64,000 bases of DNA. Origin: Zantedeschia hybrid cultivar. Lineage: Eukaryota > Streptophyta > Magnoliopsida > Alismatales > Araceae. The notes beneath the pieces were generated by a model. It saw only the letters and a program-made list of their open reading frames with translations, made no database searches and was not told the DNA's origin. The stretch covers positions 51,622,501-51,686,500 of the forward strand of contig JARZZO010000006.1 in the NCBI GenBank assembly GCA_030544215.1. The letters run 5' to 3'. Positions 55,801 to 64,000 of the stretch are shown here, in pieces. Position 1 is the stretch's first letter. Every line of letters starts with the position of its first letter. A program made the position numbers and the translations under genes.

Positions 55801-56859
55801 CGTTCGAGGTATGCAGTGCACCCGGGGACGACCAAGATGTATCATTGTTTGAGGAGGCACTTCTGGTGGCCCGGTATGAAGAAAGATGTGGCTGAATATG
55901 TGGCTAGATGTCTGACTTGTCAGCAAGTTAAAGCCGAGCATCAGAGACCTGGAGGGTTGCTGCAGCCCTTACCGATTCCAGAGTGGAAATGGGAGCATGT
56001 GACGATGGACTTCGTGATGGGATTGCCTACATCCCCTAGCAAGAGAGATGCCATCTGGGTCATCGTGGATCGACTGACTAAGTCGGCACACTTCCTAGCT
56101 ATTAGGAAGGACTGGTCAGTCGGCAAGCTGGCAAAGTTATTTGTCGACCGGATCGTCTCTCTTCACGGGGTGCCTTTATCTATTGTATCAGATCGAGATC
56201 CAAGGTTCACTTCCAGATTTTGGAAGGGCTTTCAGCAGGCACTAGGCACTCAGTTGGCTTTTAGCTCAGCCTACCATCCCGAGACTGACGGGCAGTCAGA
56301 GAGAACTATTCAGACCTTGGAAGATATGCTCAGAGCTTGTTGTCTAGACTGGGGAGGTTCTTGGGAACAATACTTGTCCACTGTGGAATTTGCCTATAAC
56401 AACAGTTACCATTCCAGTATTGGCATGGCGCCTTATGAGGCTTTGTATGGGCGACCGTGTCGATCTCCTGTATGTTGGTCCGAGGTCGGTGAAAGGCAGA
56501 TAGCGGGACCCGAGTTAGTACAGCAGTGCACTGAGGTTGCCAGGACAGTTCGGCAGAGGTTGTCCACAGCGCAGAGTAGGCAGAAGAGTTATGCTGACAT
56601 CCGACGGAGACCGCTTGAGTTTGAAGTTGGGGACCACGTGTTTCTCCGAGTCTCACCCTCCAAGGGTGTAATGAGATTCGGGAAGCGAGGCAAGCTGAGT
56701 CCGCAATATATTGGGCCTTTTCCCATCCTTGCTCGGATTGGGGAAACCGCGTACCAACTGGCCTTGCCGCCCAGTCTTGCAGGGGTGCATGATGTGTTCC
56801 ATGTTTCCTTACTGAGGAAGTATGTTCAGGATCCGTCCCATGTCTTAGATTTTTCATAG
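52819..56859 (+). CDS. pol: Element G gag (rest)-protease-RT-RNase H-integrase
   Basis: 1346 open codons, whose start is not native (see the gag entry). Early residues contain LATFMLKDSAYDWW and FVDGLMLSLRNF (Gag core). A Gly/Ser-rich linker precedes two knuckles: an atypical CQHCGGAHGRTQC and a standard CFTCGQQGHLARQC. Protease has VLIDSGASHSFIS near residue 303. RT includes LPRIDDLMDQL, FSKIDLRSGYYQ and the catalytic VFIDDILIYS near 640. RNase H has VYSDASRRGLGAVL near 785 and FTDHKSLKY. Integrase has the HHCC region (HPGTTKMYHCLRRHFWWPGM...CLTCQQVK, near 995-1040), core pieces MDFVMGLP, SDRDPRF and SERTIQTLE, and the GPF motif (PQYIGPFPIL) near 1295. It ends at TAG 56857-56859. Confidence 0.95.
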   Translation: MDCAAVERTPLATFMLKDSAYDWWTTLKSLSYEDRSLREIPWETFVKEFNAQYFPRHVQRAKEREFMDLTQGSMTVLEYQAKFVSLGRFVPFISGDEERRTERFVDGLMLSLRNFVASHCCTDLASAVRRAAAVEAQQSQSARERGLAAQSPVRGRGKAAAAAPSAGSGSSSLGSRFRRFFRGGGGSSGSSGSNRPGQGQQSQSVSSAPQGPAQRLPAVCQHCGGAHGRTQCPTLPRRCFTCGQQGHLARQCPQGYGQGHGSGEQKKPRTQGRVLAITRREARASNLVEGTLSVLGNSAHVLIDSGASHSFISEQFLDILYAPVDELSDGLMVEVPSGHYMISYNCLRNVPLTIEGHVLPTQLVVLAIRDFDVILGMDWLEAFYAEVDCHRKRVRFSIPDIPTFFFQGIRLSSRGILISAFKARRLLDGGCEAFLASVVVSNVRDSLNPGEVPVVCEFIDVFPEELPGLPPQREVEFTIELALGTAPLSKAPYRMAPAELAELKAQLQELLNKGFIRPSTSPWGAPVLFVRKKDGSLRLCIDYRQLNQVTIKNKYPLPRIDDLMDQLQSARVFSKIDLRSGYYQMRIQDVDVSKTAFRTRYGHYEFLVMPFGLTNAPAAFMELMNRVFRTYLDQFVVVFIDDILIYSSSEEEHATHLRAVLQVLREHQLYAKFSKCEFWLDEVYFLGHVISGNGIAVDPAKIEAVMNWNRPTSVTEIRSFLGLAGYYRRFVQGFSSIAAPLSRLTRKGVRFAWTEDCEHSFIELKTRLTSAPVLVLPSGSGGFVVYSDASRRGLGAVLMQHGRVVAYASRQLKKHEENYPTHDLELAAVVFALKIWRHYLYGEKFQVFTDHKSLKYVFTQRDLNLRQRRWMEFIKDYDFDLSYHPGKANVVADALSRKTVMSYLMIQEWRLFEQVVESSFRVPREDDRAVLVSLTVRPAVYHAVIEAQRADVELPQILQRSEVELWDDGTVRFRGRLYVPTEEDVCRCVPDEAHRSRYAVHPGTTKMYHCLRRHFWWPGMKKDVAEYVARCLTCQQVKAEHQRPGGLLQPLPIPEWKWEHVTMDFVMGLPTSPSKRDAIWVIVDRLTKSAHFLAIRKDWSVGKLAKLFVDRIVSLHGVPLSIVSDRDPRFTSRFWKGFQQALGTQLAFSSAYHPETDGQSERTIQTLEDMLRACCLDWGGSWEQYLSTVEFAYNNSYHSSIGMAPYEALYGRPCRSPVCWSEVGERQIAGPELVQQCTEVARTVRQRLSTAQSRQKSYADIRRRPLEFEVGDHVFLRVSPSKGVMRFGKRGKLSPQYIGPFPILARIGETAYQLALPPSLAGVHDVFHVSLLRKYVQDPSHVLDFS

Positions 56860-57045
56860 TTGGAGGTCGCTGAGGACCTGTCCTTTCCAGAATATCCTGT
56901 TCGTATTGAGGATCGCCGAGAACAGGTCCTTCGGAACAAGATTGTACCGTTGGTCAAGGTGATTTGGCAATACCGCTCCGGAGGCGAGGCAACCTGGGAG
57001 CGAGAGGATGAGATGCGGGAGCAATTCCCTTACCTCTTTTCGTAA
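56860..57045 (+). pseudogene. Element G chromodomain after premature stop
   Basis: In frame with pol, directly after the TAG. PVRIEDRREQVLRNKIVPLVKVIWQ, then EATWEREDEMREQFPYLF, is the compact chromodomain of plant chromoviruses, used to aim integration at marked chromatin. It lacks an own start, so it needs read-through or a sense codon at 56857. Natural stop follows PYLFS at 57043-57045. Confidence 0.9.
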
Positions 57046-57118
57046 GTTCCTTGTAAACTTGTATCCCTGTTCGACTTTGTTAATTCTAAACAGTCAATTT
57101 CGGAGACGAAATTCTTTT

Positions 57119-57131
57119 AAGGGGGGGAGAT
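57119..57131 (+). promoter_or_regulatory. Element G polypurine tract
   Basis: AAGGGGGGGAGAT sits directly before the 3' LTR. Bases 57046-57118 are a short noncoding spacer. Confidence 0.9.
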
Positions 57132-59443
57132 TGTAAGGATCGTGACCTTCGGATCCGGTTTTCGGGTTCGGACCTTATAGTTCTAGCCTTGGGAGGGCGG
57201 AGGTTCTGAGTTGATTCACGTCTGGACATCGGGACGCGTTTTATAAGGCGTCCACCGTCGCAGACGCATTTCAGGTTCTGCCACGTGGGTGCCACGTGGG
57301 CTGACTTCGGGTCGCGTGGGTACGGCCCTGTCTTATCGCCTGAACGGCGTCCACGTGTGTCGACGCCTTTCAGACTGCGACTCTGGGATTGTCAGAGTAC
57401 GGCCCTGACATTTCGTCTGAACGGCGTCTGCCTTGAACGACGCGTTTCAGAGTCTTGTCAGAGTAGCCGTCACATCAACTGAATGGCGTCCGTAGATGTC
57501 GACGCGTTTTAGCCAGTCTCTGGTTAACCCCGCGAGCCCTCCTTCTTTCCCTCATTTTCTCCTTCCTTCCTCTCTTTCCCCTCCGGCGAACTCGGCGGCG
57601 ACCCCTTCCTCCTTCCACCGTGTCATCTCTCCCTCCACTCCATCCTCTACCTAGCTCCTACCACCACCACCTCCACTTCCACTGCGGCGTTCTACTCTCC
57701 GGACGCCGGCCGACGTCACGGAGGAGCAAGGATGACCACGGCGGTACCGGCGGCGGCGTGGGGCGAGTCGGGTGGACAGCTTGAAGCTCGGAGGCGTTCA
57801 AGTGTCCGGTAGGGTGACGGTTCCCCTTAGCATCATGTTTTAGGCCATGATTATTCCGTTTAAGCTTGTTGGATCTTTGGTTTCGGGGGGTAGAATGAGC
57901 ATGTTTAGAAGTTCTTTTAATAACATGGGGGGATTCCCATGAGTATGTTGCCTATGGCTAGTATGACTCCTCTTTTCCCTCCGTTTTTGGATGAGTTTTG
58001 GAGTTGTTTGGGGTTGGAAAGGGAGCCCTCGGGCTCAGGCGACTCTGATTCCTGGGGTTAAAACACGTCGTGCATGGACGACGCCTTTTTGAAGGGCGTC
58101 GAGCCATCACGACGCCTTTTAGACAGGAATCGCCTGACAGAGAGTCTGCCAGTTCGGGGATTCTGGGACTAAAAGACGTCATGGCCGAACGACACGTTTT
58201 CGAATGGCGTCGGTTAACCATGACGCCTTTTAAAGGCAGAAATCCCCTGAGTAAGGGCCTTGGAATTTCCGGATTTCTGTGTTGAATGGCGTCTGAGGAT
58301 GTCGACGCCTTTTAAAAGGCGACTACTGGTGTCGACGCCTTTTAAGGCCTGATTCTGAAGACTGTTTTACTTGAACCTGTACTTGGAGCTTGAGTGGCGT
58401 CGGCCTTGGGCGACGCGATTCAAGAACAGAACCTCACTAATTCATGCCAGTAAAACGTGTTTATACTGTTAAATAGATAGTTAATGCATGCTTTAGTGTA
58501 CCGATAGAGATGGATTCTTCATAATCGGATGGTTCTATATGCGTGTTATGCGATCGCGGACTTTTCACGTGACCGGATCGTACTGTGTTGGGTTTTGAGT
58601 TACTGTGGACCTGGAGTGACATTGTAGCACTTTATCACCCTGTGCTGGTGGGGGCGTGGGCGGGGTGACGCCTAGTAAGAGAGGGTCACCTGGTGAACCC
58701 CGGGGTCAGCTAGTACCGGTGTCGGAGTGGTACATTCGGAGAGTCACTCATGCTGAGGGAAAGAGTAGCCACCTGAGCCGGTTGGGCCGGAGTAGCTAGC
58801 GTGCTATCCGAGGGGTTACTGTTTGGTCTCAGCGGGTCGAGGTTTTTCCACCGTGGTTGTGTAGTTAGCAAGTTTTATCGAGACGACAGTTGTGGGTTTC
58901 CTTGTCAGCTGGGTTAATATATGCATGTTCGTTATAACACGATTGCATGTGATTTCACGATTAAGAATTAAGGATTGTACCTTTTGTGCTTATCACCTTT
59001 CCGTTAGCTATACCTTGCACTTGTGGGTGTGTGCGTGGGCAGTGGGGATCGAAGGATCCCTACTGAGTCTTGTCTTTGAGACTCACCCCTCCTGCGGTTT
59101 TCAGGTGAGGACTCTCAGCAGACCTAGCGAGGAGAGTGCGGCCGTGAGTTGAGCTCCGTCAGCTGTTGTTCCGGGGTATGCCCCGACGTAGTTGTGATTT
59201 TATTTCTGGCCTGTACGTTTAATTATTTCCTTTCTGTTGGATTATGTAATTATTTGCTGTATCGAGTCGCATTGTAATAATTTTAATTCCTGCACATTTA
59301 TTTCAATTCAATGCGATGTGAATGTTTAGCTTAGTTTATTATTTATCTCCCAGACTTGATTAGATCCTGGTTTGGTTCCAAATTAATGATTCGGTACCCA
59401 TTTAGTAATCGGATCCCCGATTATAGGGTGGCGGGTCGTTACA
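57132..59443 (+). mobile_element. Element G 3' LTR
   Basis: 2312 bp, almost identical to the 5' LTR. It is 23 bp shorter where GGTGGGGGCGTG occurs twice in the 5' copy. Open frames at 58070-59152 duplicate those of the 5' LTR and are not genes. Confidence 0.96.
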
Positions 59444-59448
59444 CCTCG

Positions 59449-61260
59449 GGTAAACACATAGTATCTACCATCACTGAATTAAGTTCTATCAATCATATTG
59501 ATGGAGAGCCACGCGGTGCATTCTCATTGACGCGTGCTACGGCTTAGAGTTTGTTACGAAGGTTTTACTTATTTAGTTTGGTCTCATCCTAGGTGATAGT
59601 ATTAAATATATCGAATATATTATAAATACTAATAACCTAGCTAATTTGATTCACAATCAAAATAAAAACACACGCATCACATACATGTCATTAGTGTGGT
59701 CATAGACGGCACTGCGGTTTGACTTGAGCCAGACAGTCAAACACGCACATACACATAACATAACAGTTTATATCATGAGTCTGCAAACTCATAGATTTGA
59801 TGAACTCCTTCATCTACATCTGGTTGCAGTTGTGGATCATCATCACTCCGCGCGTAGCCGCCTCGATCAAATTACTTCATAATTCGTAATTACAAGATAA
59901 TTTATAGAAAGAGGAAGCCTTATGGCGATTACATAAAGGAGGGAGGTAGAAATACATTGGAATATGAGAGGGAGAGGTTCGCAGACCTCTATTTATTAAT
60001 AAATAATAAACCACACAATCACATTCCACATCCACAATTAATGCTCGTCCATGACCACCATGTGTTTTATTTAAACAATCCACACATGAAATAGCACATT
60101 AAATGGCTAATTAAAATTTTCAAAAATAACTAATAATTTTGGTTTCATAAAACCTGAGATCAAACAAAATTTTGGAGAATTTAGAATTTTTTGAAAAAAC
60201 ATTTTATACATGCTTAACTTAAATCGAATTTAAACAAGCAATTAATAACACATCAAATATGCACAAAATCTAAAATTAATGGCTTTAGAAATATTCCATG
60301 CTTAATCTAAACAATTCAAATAATTTAGGGTTAATCTAACAATTAGATCATATAAGGTTTAATCTAACATTTAGAATTAATTCAATTAACAACTTTTGTT
60401 AATTAATTAACAAAATAAACCTTAATTAGGACCCAATTAAAATTGAATTTAATAACAAAAAGTAAAATCATATTTTACAATTAATTATCAAATCAATCAA
60501 CTATTTCAATTATATATTTTTAAATATATATATATATATATATAATTGGGCCCTCAAAGGGCTCAGCCCAGTTGAGCCCCTAGCTCGAGCCAGGGCTCAG
60601 CCAGGGGCCCGGACCCAGGCCCGCAGGCCTGGTCCTACCCTCTGGCTGGTCCTGGCTCGGACCACTGGCCCGGGCCAGGGTCCAGCCGGGCCGAGCCCAG
60701 TCGGCGGCTAGGAAACCCTAGCCGTGCCCGAGGGTTCCTTGCGTTGCAGGGAACCCAAAGGCGCTAACCCCCTTGTTGGGGTCTTCTCCGGCGGCGACCG
60801 GGGACCGAACCTAGCCGCCGGTGATGTCCATACCTCCGGCGACCGGCGAGGGCCCTAGAGGCGCTCCAGAAGGGGATTTATTTTCTTCCTTTAACCTCCC
60901 TAAAAACTCTGTTTTGCAGGTTTCTCAAACCCGTGGAGAGGAAGAAAAAGGTCCCTGGCCGTTCATCCACGGCTTCCCATGCCACCAACAATTCATCCAG
61001 GGTCAGTGGGCATGATTTACAGTGATCAAAAACCCCTAAGATCCATCTTTATGGATCCGATTCCCACGTCAATATCCAGTTCTTCGTCCAATAAAGAACA
61101 CAACGAAAGACCCCCAAAAAAAATATTTTCTTCATATTTAAATCACGATCTCATCGTAACAATCATCTCATGAATACGAATCTTGTAAGAAAATAAATTT
61201 AGGCATGGAATAAATTCTAAAACCGCAATTTTAGAGACCGAAACGGCGAAAACACAGTAG
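59449..61260 (-). other. Element F leader, part adjacent to primer site
   Basis: Noncoding. Left to right: the second half of the split stem-loop unit (to 59469), a stem-loop with GTTTGACT at 59717-59724 and 59735-59742, the complement of the CGAGGCGGCTACGCGCGGAG segment near 59850, an AT-rich tract with AATCTAA/TTAGATT words (60230-60540) including a short TA run, and a GC-rich part (60545-60860) near the primer site. Small frames at 60821-61173 are not convincing. Confidence 0.75.
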
Positions 61261-61278
61261 AACCTGGCTCTGATACCA
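61261..61278 (-). promoter_or_regulatory. Element F primer binding site
   Basis: The complement of AACCTGGCTCTGATACCA, one base from the 5' LTR. It matches initiator Met tRNA and is identical in the core to A and D. Confidence 0.92.
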
Positions 61279-61279
61279 C

Positions 61280-62826
61280 TGTTGGGATCGCTGTGTCGGG
61301 ATCCGACCAAAAACACAACGGAATAAAAATAATTTCGGGATCGGATCCATCCCGTTTCGATCGTTAAAATAAAACCGGAGTAAATCGGATTTACCTTGCA
61401 CAGATTCGAATCCGCGTTCGTTTTCCGGTTCCGTTGGAGCGATACCGCAAGTCGCGCAGATGTCCGACCTATAGCGGTATCCACGCGGTTCTCCTCTCGA
61501 TGGATCGTCCTCGCTTCCTCGCTCGATTCGATGTTCGTGGATCCCGTCTGGCTTCGCGTAATCCGTCGCGACATGCTGATTCAGAATCTCCCGTCGGGAT
61601 TCGAAGCGGAGCCTCTAGAGGGCCAGCCTCGTGTCGTGCGTCTGGAAGAGAGGATAGAGATGGAACGACGGCTAGGTTAGGGTTGCTAACCCCCGACGTA
61701 GTATCCGTTCTTTTATAATAAGTCTGTTTGCGGTTCTTCGTAAAACCCAGACTTATCTGAAATCCTGTCGGATTATCCATCGACTTGAAAACCATTTGCG
61801 TGTGACCCTCTAGACCCAAATACCAGTCCAGTTAATAGCCCATTAAGCCCGGTAACCCTTTACTGACTCACTGAATTAATTAATATCCTTATATTCAATT
61901 AATCAGCCGAATTTAATGTCCCACAATAAATTCGGACGGACTTCTGATCACGTTGGATGCCAAGCAACATCATGTGATCCTGGATGGCACTGGGGTTATC
62001 GCAACCCTCTATTGGAACCTTTCTGTCATCGGTTAGCGTGCAGATATAATCCTTCATCCATGCATTGTTCCCGAATCGACCTAGGGTATGGTTTACTGTT
62101 AAACCCTATTCGGTCGATTCACTTGAATCAGATGCCGCTAATCTGAATCCGATAACTCCTTATCGAATACAGAGTCCGCCCTGGCCAGGGACTTTAAGCG
62201 CATCATTCCCGGAACATTCTCTCTCAAACTACCGAGAGCGGATGATCCCGTATTGAACACACAATTACCTACGAGGGCATTTCCCTGAACCCGATCGCTT
62301 GACTTATTAATAACCCATGGTAAGGGATTCATTAGTCAAGGTCAAAGTTCAGTAACCTACCAACAAGATATCTTTGGTGTCTCAGGTCTAAGGATCATCA
62401 ACGCAACTATGACAAAAGAATCGAGTTGGTTAACAGTGAGGTGTTTACCATCCAGCGATTCATAGTCGGATCAGTTCAGTGAACTCATTCGCCAATAAAC
62501 ACCTACAGGTCCAGCATAATGTCTCCACACAAGTGACTTATGGGATTAGTCACCCTGAAGTAACCTATACTAGTCTATCTGAATGTTCGATGTCCTATCT
62601 CAAACATCCTATGACTAGGAACAATTAAGAACATGTGTTTATAACTCTTCGGTCCCGTAATTATGATTTCATCATAATCCGAAGACTGTTGCACATGTTC
62701 ATGGACTTCATCGTAATACGATAAACATAGATTGAATTAATTACACACAATGAATTATTGCCATTTATTAATAATCTGAATCAGTACATAATATCGGATT
62801 GGCTTTGAGACCATTTAATACTAATA
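61280..62826 (-). mobile_element. Element F 5' LTR
   Basis: 1547 bp. It matches 39584-39713 plus 42410-43862 with scattered differences and small indels (for example a short loss near 62555). The terminal CA has changed to TA. Confidence 0.94.
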
Positions 62827-62831
62827 TAGAC

Positions 62832-64000
62832 TATCCGAACGATATGTAGGACATATCGCTGAAGGTGAGTCTAAGGTAGAATATAATGAGGATGATGATC
62901 CTAAAACCTACCAGGAACTCAGAAATGGAGAGAAGCCGTGAACTCAGAAATCCAGTCCATGTACACTAACCAAGTTTGGAACTTGGAGGACTTGCCCGAG
63001 GGTATTGTACCCATTGGATGCAAGTGGATCTTTAAGAGAAAGATCGGTGTTGATGGACAGATTGATACTTATAAGGCAAGGTTGGTGTCAAAGGGATATC
63101 GTCAAAGGCAAGGAATTGACTATGACGAGACTTTCTCACCAGTTGCTATGATAAAGTTGATCAGAGTTCTACTCGTCATAGCTGTACACTATGATTACGA
63201 GATCTCGCAGATGGATGTGAAAATTGCCTTCCTTAACGGTAACCTTGAGGAAGAGGTGTATATGATACAACCGAAAGGCTTCACATCCAAGGAATCTCCA
63301 GATAAAGTGTGCAAGCTTCAAAGGTCCTTTTATAGATTGAAGTAAGCTTCCCAGAGCTGGAACATGAGATTTGACGAGACTGTTAAATCTTATGACTTCA
63401 TTAAGAATGAAGATGAGCCTTGTGTGTACAAGAAAACCAGTGGGAGCACAGTCACCTTCTTAGTTCTTTATGTAGACGACATACTACTCATTGGGAATGT
63501 GTAGCAATGATGTCGTTGGTAAAGATCTGGCTGTCGAAAAACTTCTCTATGAAGGATTTGGAAGAAGCATCCTACGTATTGGGAATACGGATTTATAGAG
63601 ATAGATTAAAGAGGATGCTTGGAATGACCCAATCCTTGTACATAGATACCATTGTCAAAAGGTTTGGCATGGAAAATTCCAAGAGAGGTCTCATACCGAT
63701 GAGATATGGAATTAATCTCTCAAAGGAACAGTCTCCTAAGACTCCTAATGAGGGGGCATTCATAGATAGCGTACCCTATGCCTCTGCCATAGGATCTATC
63801 ATGTATGCCATGCTATGTAAACGGTCTGATGTAGCTTATGCTCTATGTGTTACGAGTAGATTTCAGGTTGATCCAGACGAAGAGCACTGGAAAGCAGTGA
63901 AATGTATCCTTAAGTACTTAAGAAGAACTAAGGATATGTTTCTGGTCTATGGAGGAGATGACTTGAAACTGAGAGGCTTTACTGACTCGAGTTTTCAGTC
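62832..64000 (+). pseudogene. Element C pol continuation (RT and RNase H start), runs off the window
   Basis: After the TAGAC duplication the sequence resumes at the ERYVGHI-type segment that precedes RT. RT follows (QVWNLEDLPEGIVPIGCKWIFKRKIG, KGYRQRQGIDYDETFSPVAM, MDVKIAFLNG) with TAA at 63343-63345 replacing the glutamine of YGLKQAS. Beyond it are LVLYVDDILLIGN with a small deletion near 63500, MYIDTIVKRFGMENSKRGL-type sequence, and the IGSIMYAMLC region, up to the window end. A loss of about 20 bp near 62912 also shifts the frame. The 3' LTR must lie beyond 64000. Confidence 0.92.

Larger units (their letters stand above)
50067..59443 (+). mobile_element. Chromovirus G (Ty3/gypsy, Tekay/Del-like), young
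   Basis: A 9377-bp insertion in the leader of F, with target duplication CCTCG at 50062-50066 and 59444-59448. LTRs of 2335 and 2312 bp differ by about 18 substitutions counted by eye and one 23-bp indel. It has a primer site, a gag-pol frame in the order protease, RT, RNase H, integrase (gypsy order), a chromodomain and a polypurine tract. The chromodomain and long LTRs point to the Tekay/Del branch. Two lesions break the frame. Confidence 0.96.
39584..62826 (-). mobile_element. Copia retrotransposon F, with two nested insertions
   Basis: The target duplication TAGAC lies at 39579-39583 and 62827-62831, inside the pol of C. The element reads leftward: 5' LTR 61280-62826, primer site, leader, gag and pol, 3' LTR 39584-43862. 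Removing solo LTR S and chromovirus G leaves about 11.2 kb, and removing a 1.8-kb internal duplication leaves about 9.3 kb, similar to A and D. Its left LTR end reads TGTTTGG and its right end AATA, so the right terminal CA has mutated to TA. Older than D and G by its many lesions and nested insertions. Confidence 0.94.

Noticed and set aside
57086..58285. Frames duplicated between 50006-51220 and 57086-58285
   Set aside because: They lie in the two LTRs of G and are noncoding duplicates.
61434..61819. Overlapping frames repeated at 42436-42702 and 61396-61718
   Set aside because: They are the two LTRs of element F. Similarity reflects LTR identity, not a conserved host gene.

Overview
This window looks like plant nuclear DNA from a repeat-dense, probably heterochromatic, intergenic region. 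I find no convincing host gene, tRNA, rRNA, CRISPR array or bacterial-type operon. Nearly every base can be assigned to LTR retrotransposons or their remnants. Plant origin is inferred from Ty1/copia elements with 1.55-1.65 kb LTRs, a Ty3/gypsy chromovirus with a C-terminal chromodomain, an Athila-like remnant, and primer sites complementary to initiator Met tRNA (TGGTATCAGAGC). The species cannot be named.

Layout: 1-377 is AT-rich DNA with a foldback. 378-1380 is a truncated copia LTR. 1381-4021 is an Athila-like protease/3'-end remnant split by a solo gypsy LTR (1743-3332, TSD CTTCT). 4022-5024 is a truncated gypsy LTR on the minus strand. 5025-7716 is an old minus-strand copia pol remnant split by a solo copia LTR (5290-6911). 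7717-14744 is a run of three broken minus-strand copia elements, H, I and B; H's LTR also carries a 5'-truncated LINE-like tail. B is entered by copia A (14745-23728, plus, TSD GTCTT) and by copia C (from 23774, plus, running past the window end). C's 5' LTR is split by copia D (24539-34025, minus, TSD GAGCA). C's pol is split by copia F (39584-62826, minus, TSD TAGAC). F's 3' LTR holds solo LTR S (39714-42404, minus, TSD TATTC). F's leader holds chromovirus G (50067-59443, plus, TSD CCTCG). The deepest visible chain is B > C > F > G.

D and G are the youngest insertions. By eye I count about 14 LTR mismatches in 1567 bp for D, and about 18 plus one 23-bp indel in about 2.3 kb for G. Each is only one or two lesions from an open gag-pol frame. 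A and C are different: they share the same in-frame loss of about 171 Gag residues and two of the same nonsense codons, so they appear to be copies of an already defective parent mobilised in trans.

The most unusual signal is in the 2.3-3 kb untranslated leaders of the copia elements. Just upstream of gag, A, C, D and F each carry four stem-loops. Within an element they have one conserved cap, but each has its own stem sequence, and pairing is kept by wobble and by at least one clear compensatory change. Further upstream, A and C carry an array of AU-rich stems with three-base loops, and D carries five GC-rich 17-nt inverted repeats. The gypsy LTRs carry a separate array of GGCGTC/GACGCC hairpins. 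I know of no description of such arrays, but I could not search. A packaging, dimerisation or translation role is inference only.
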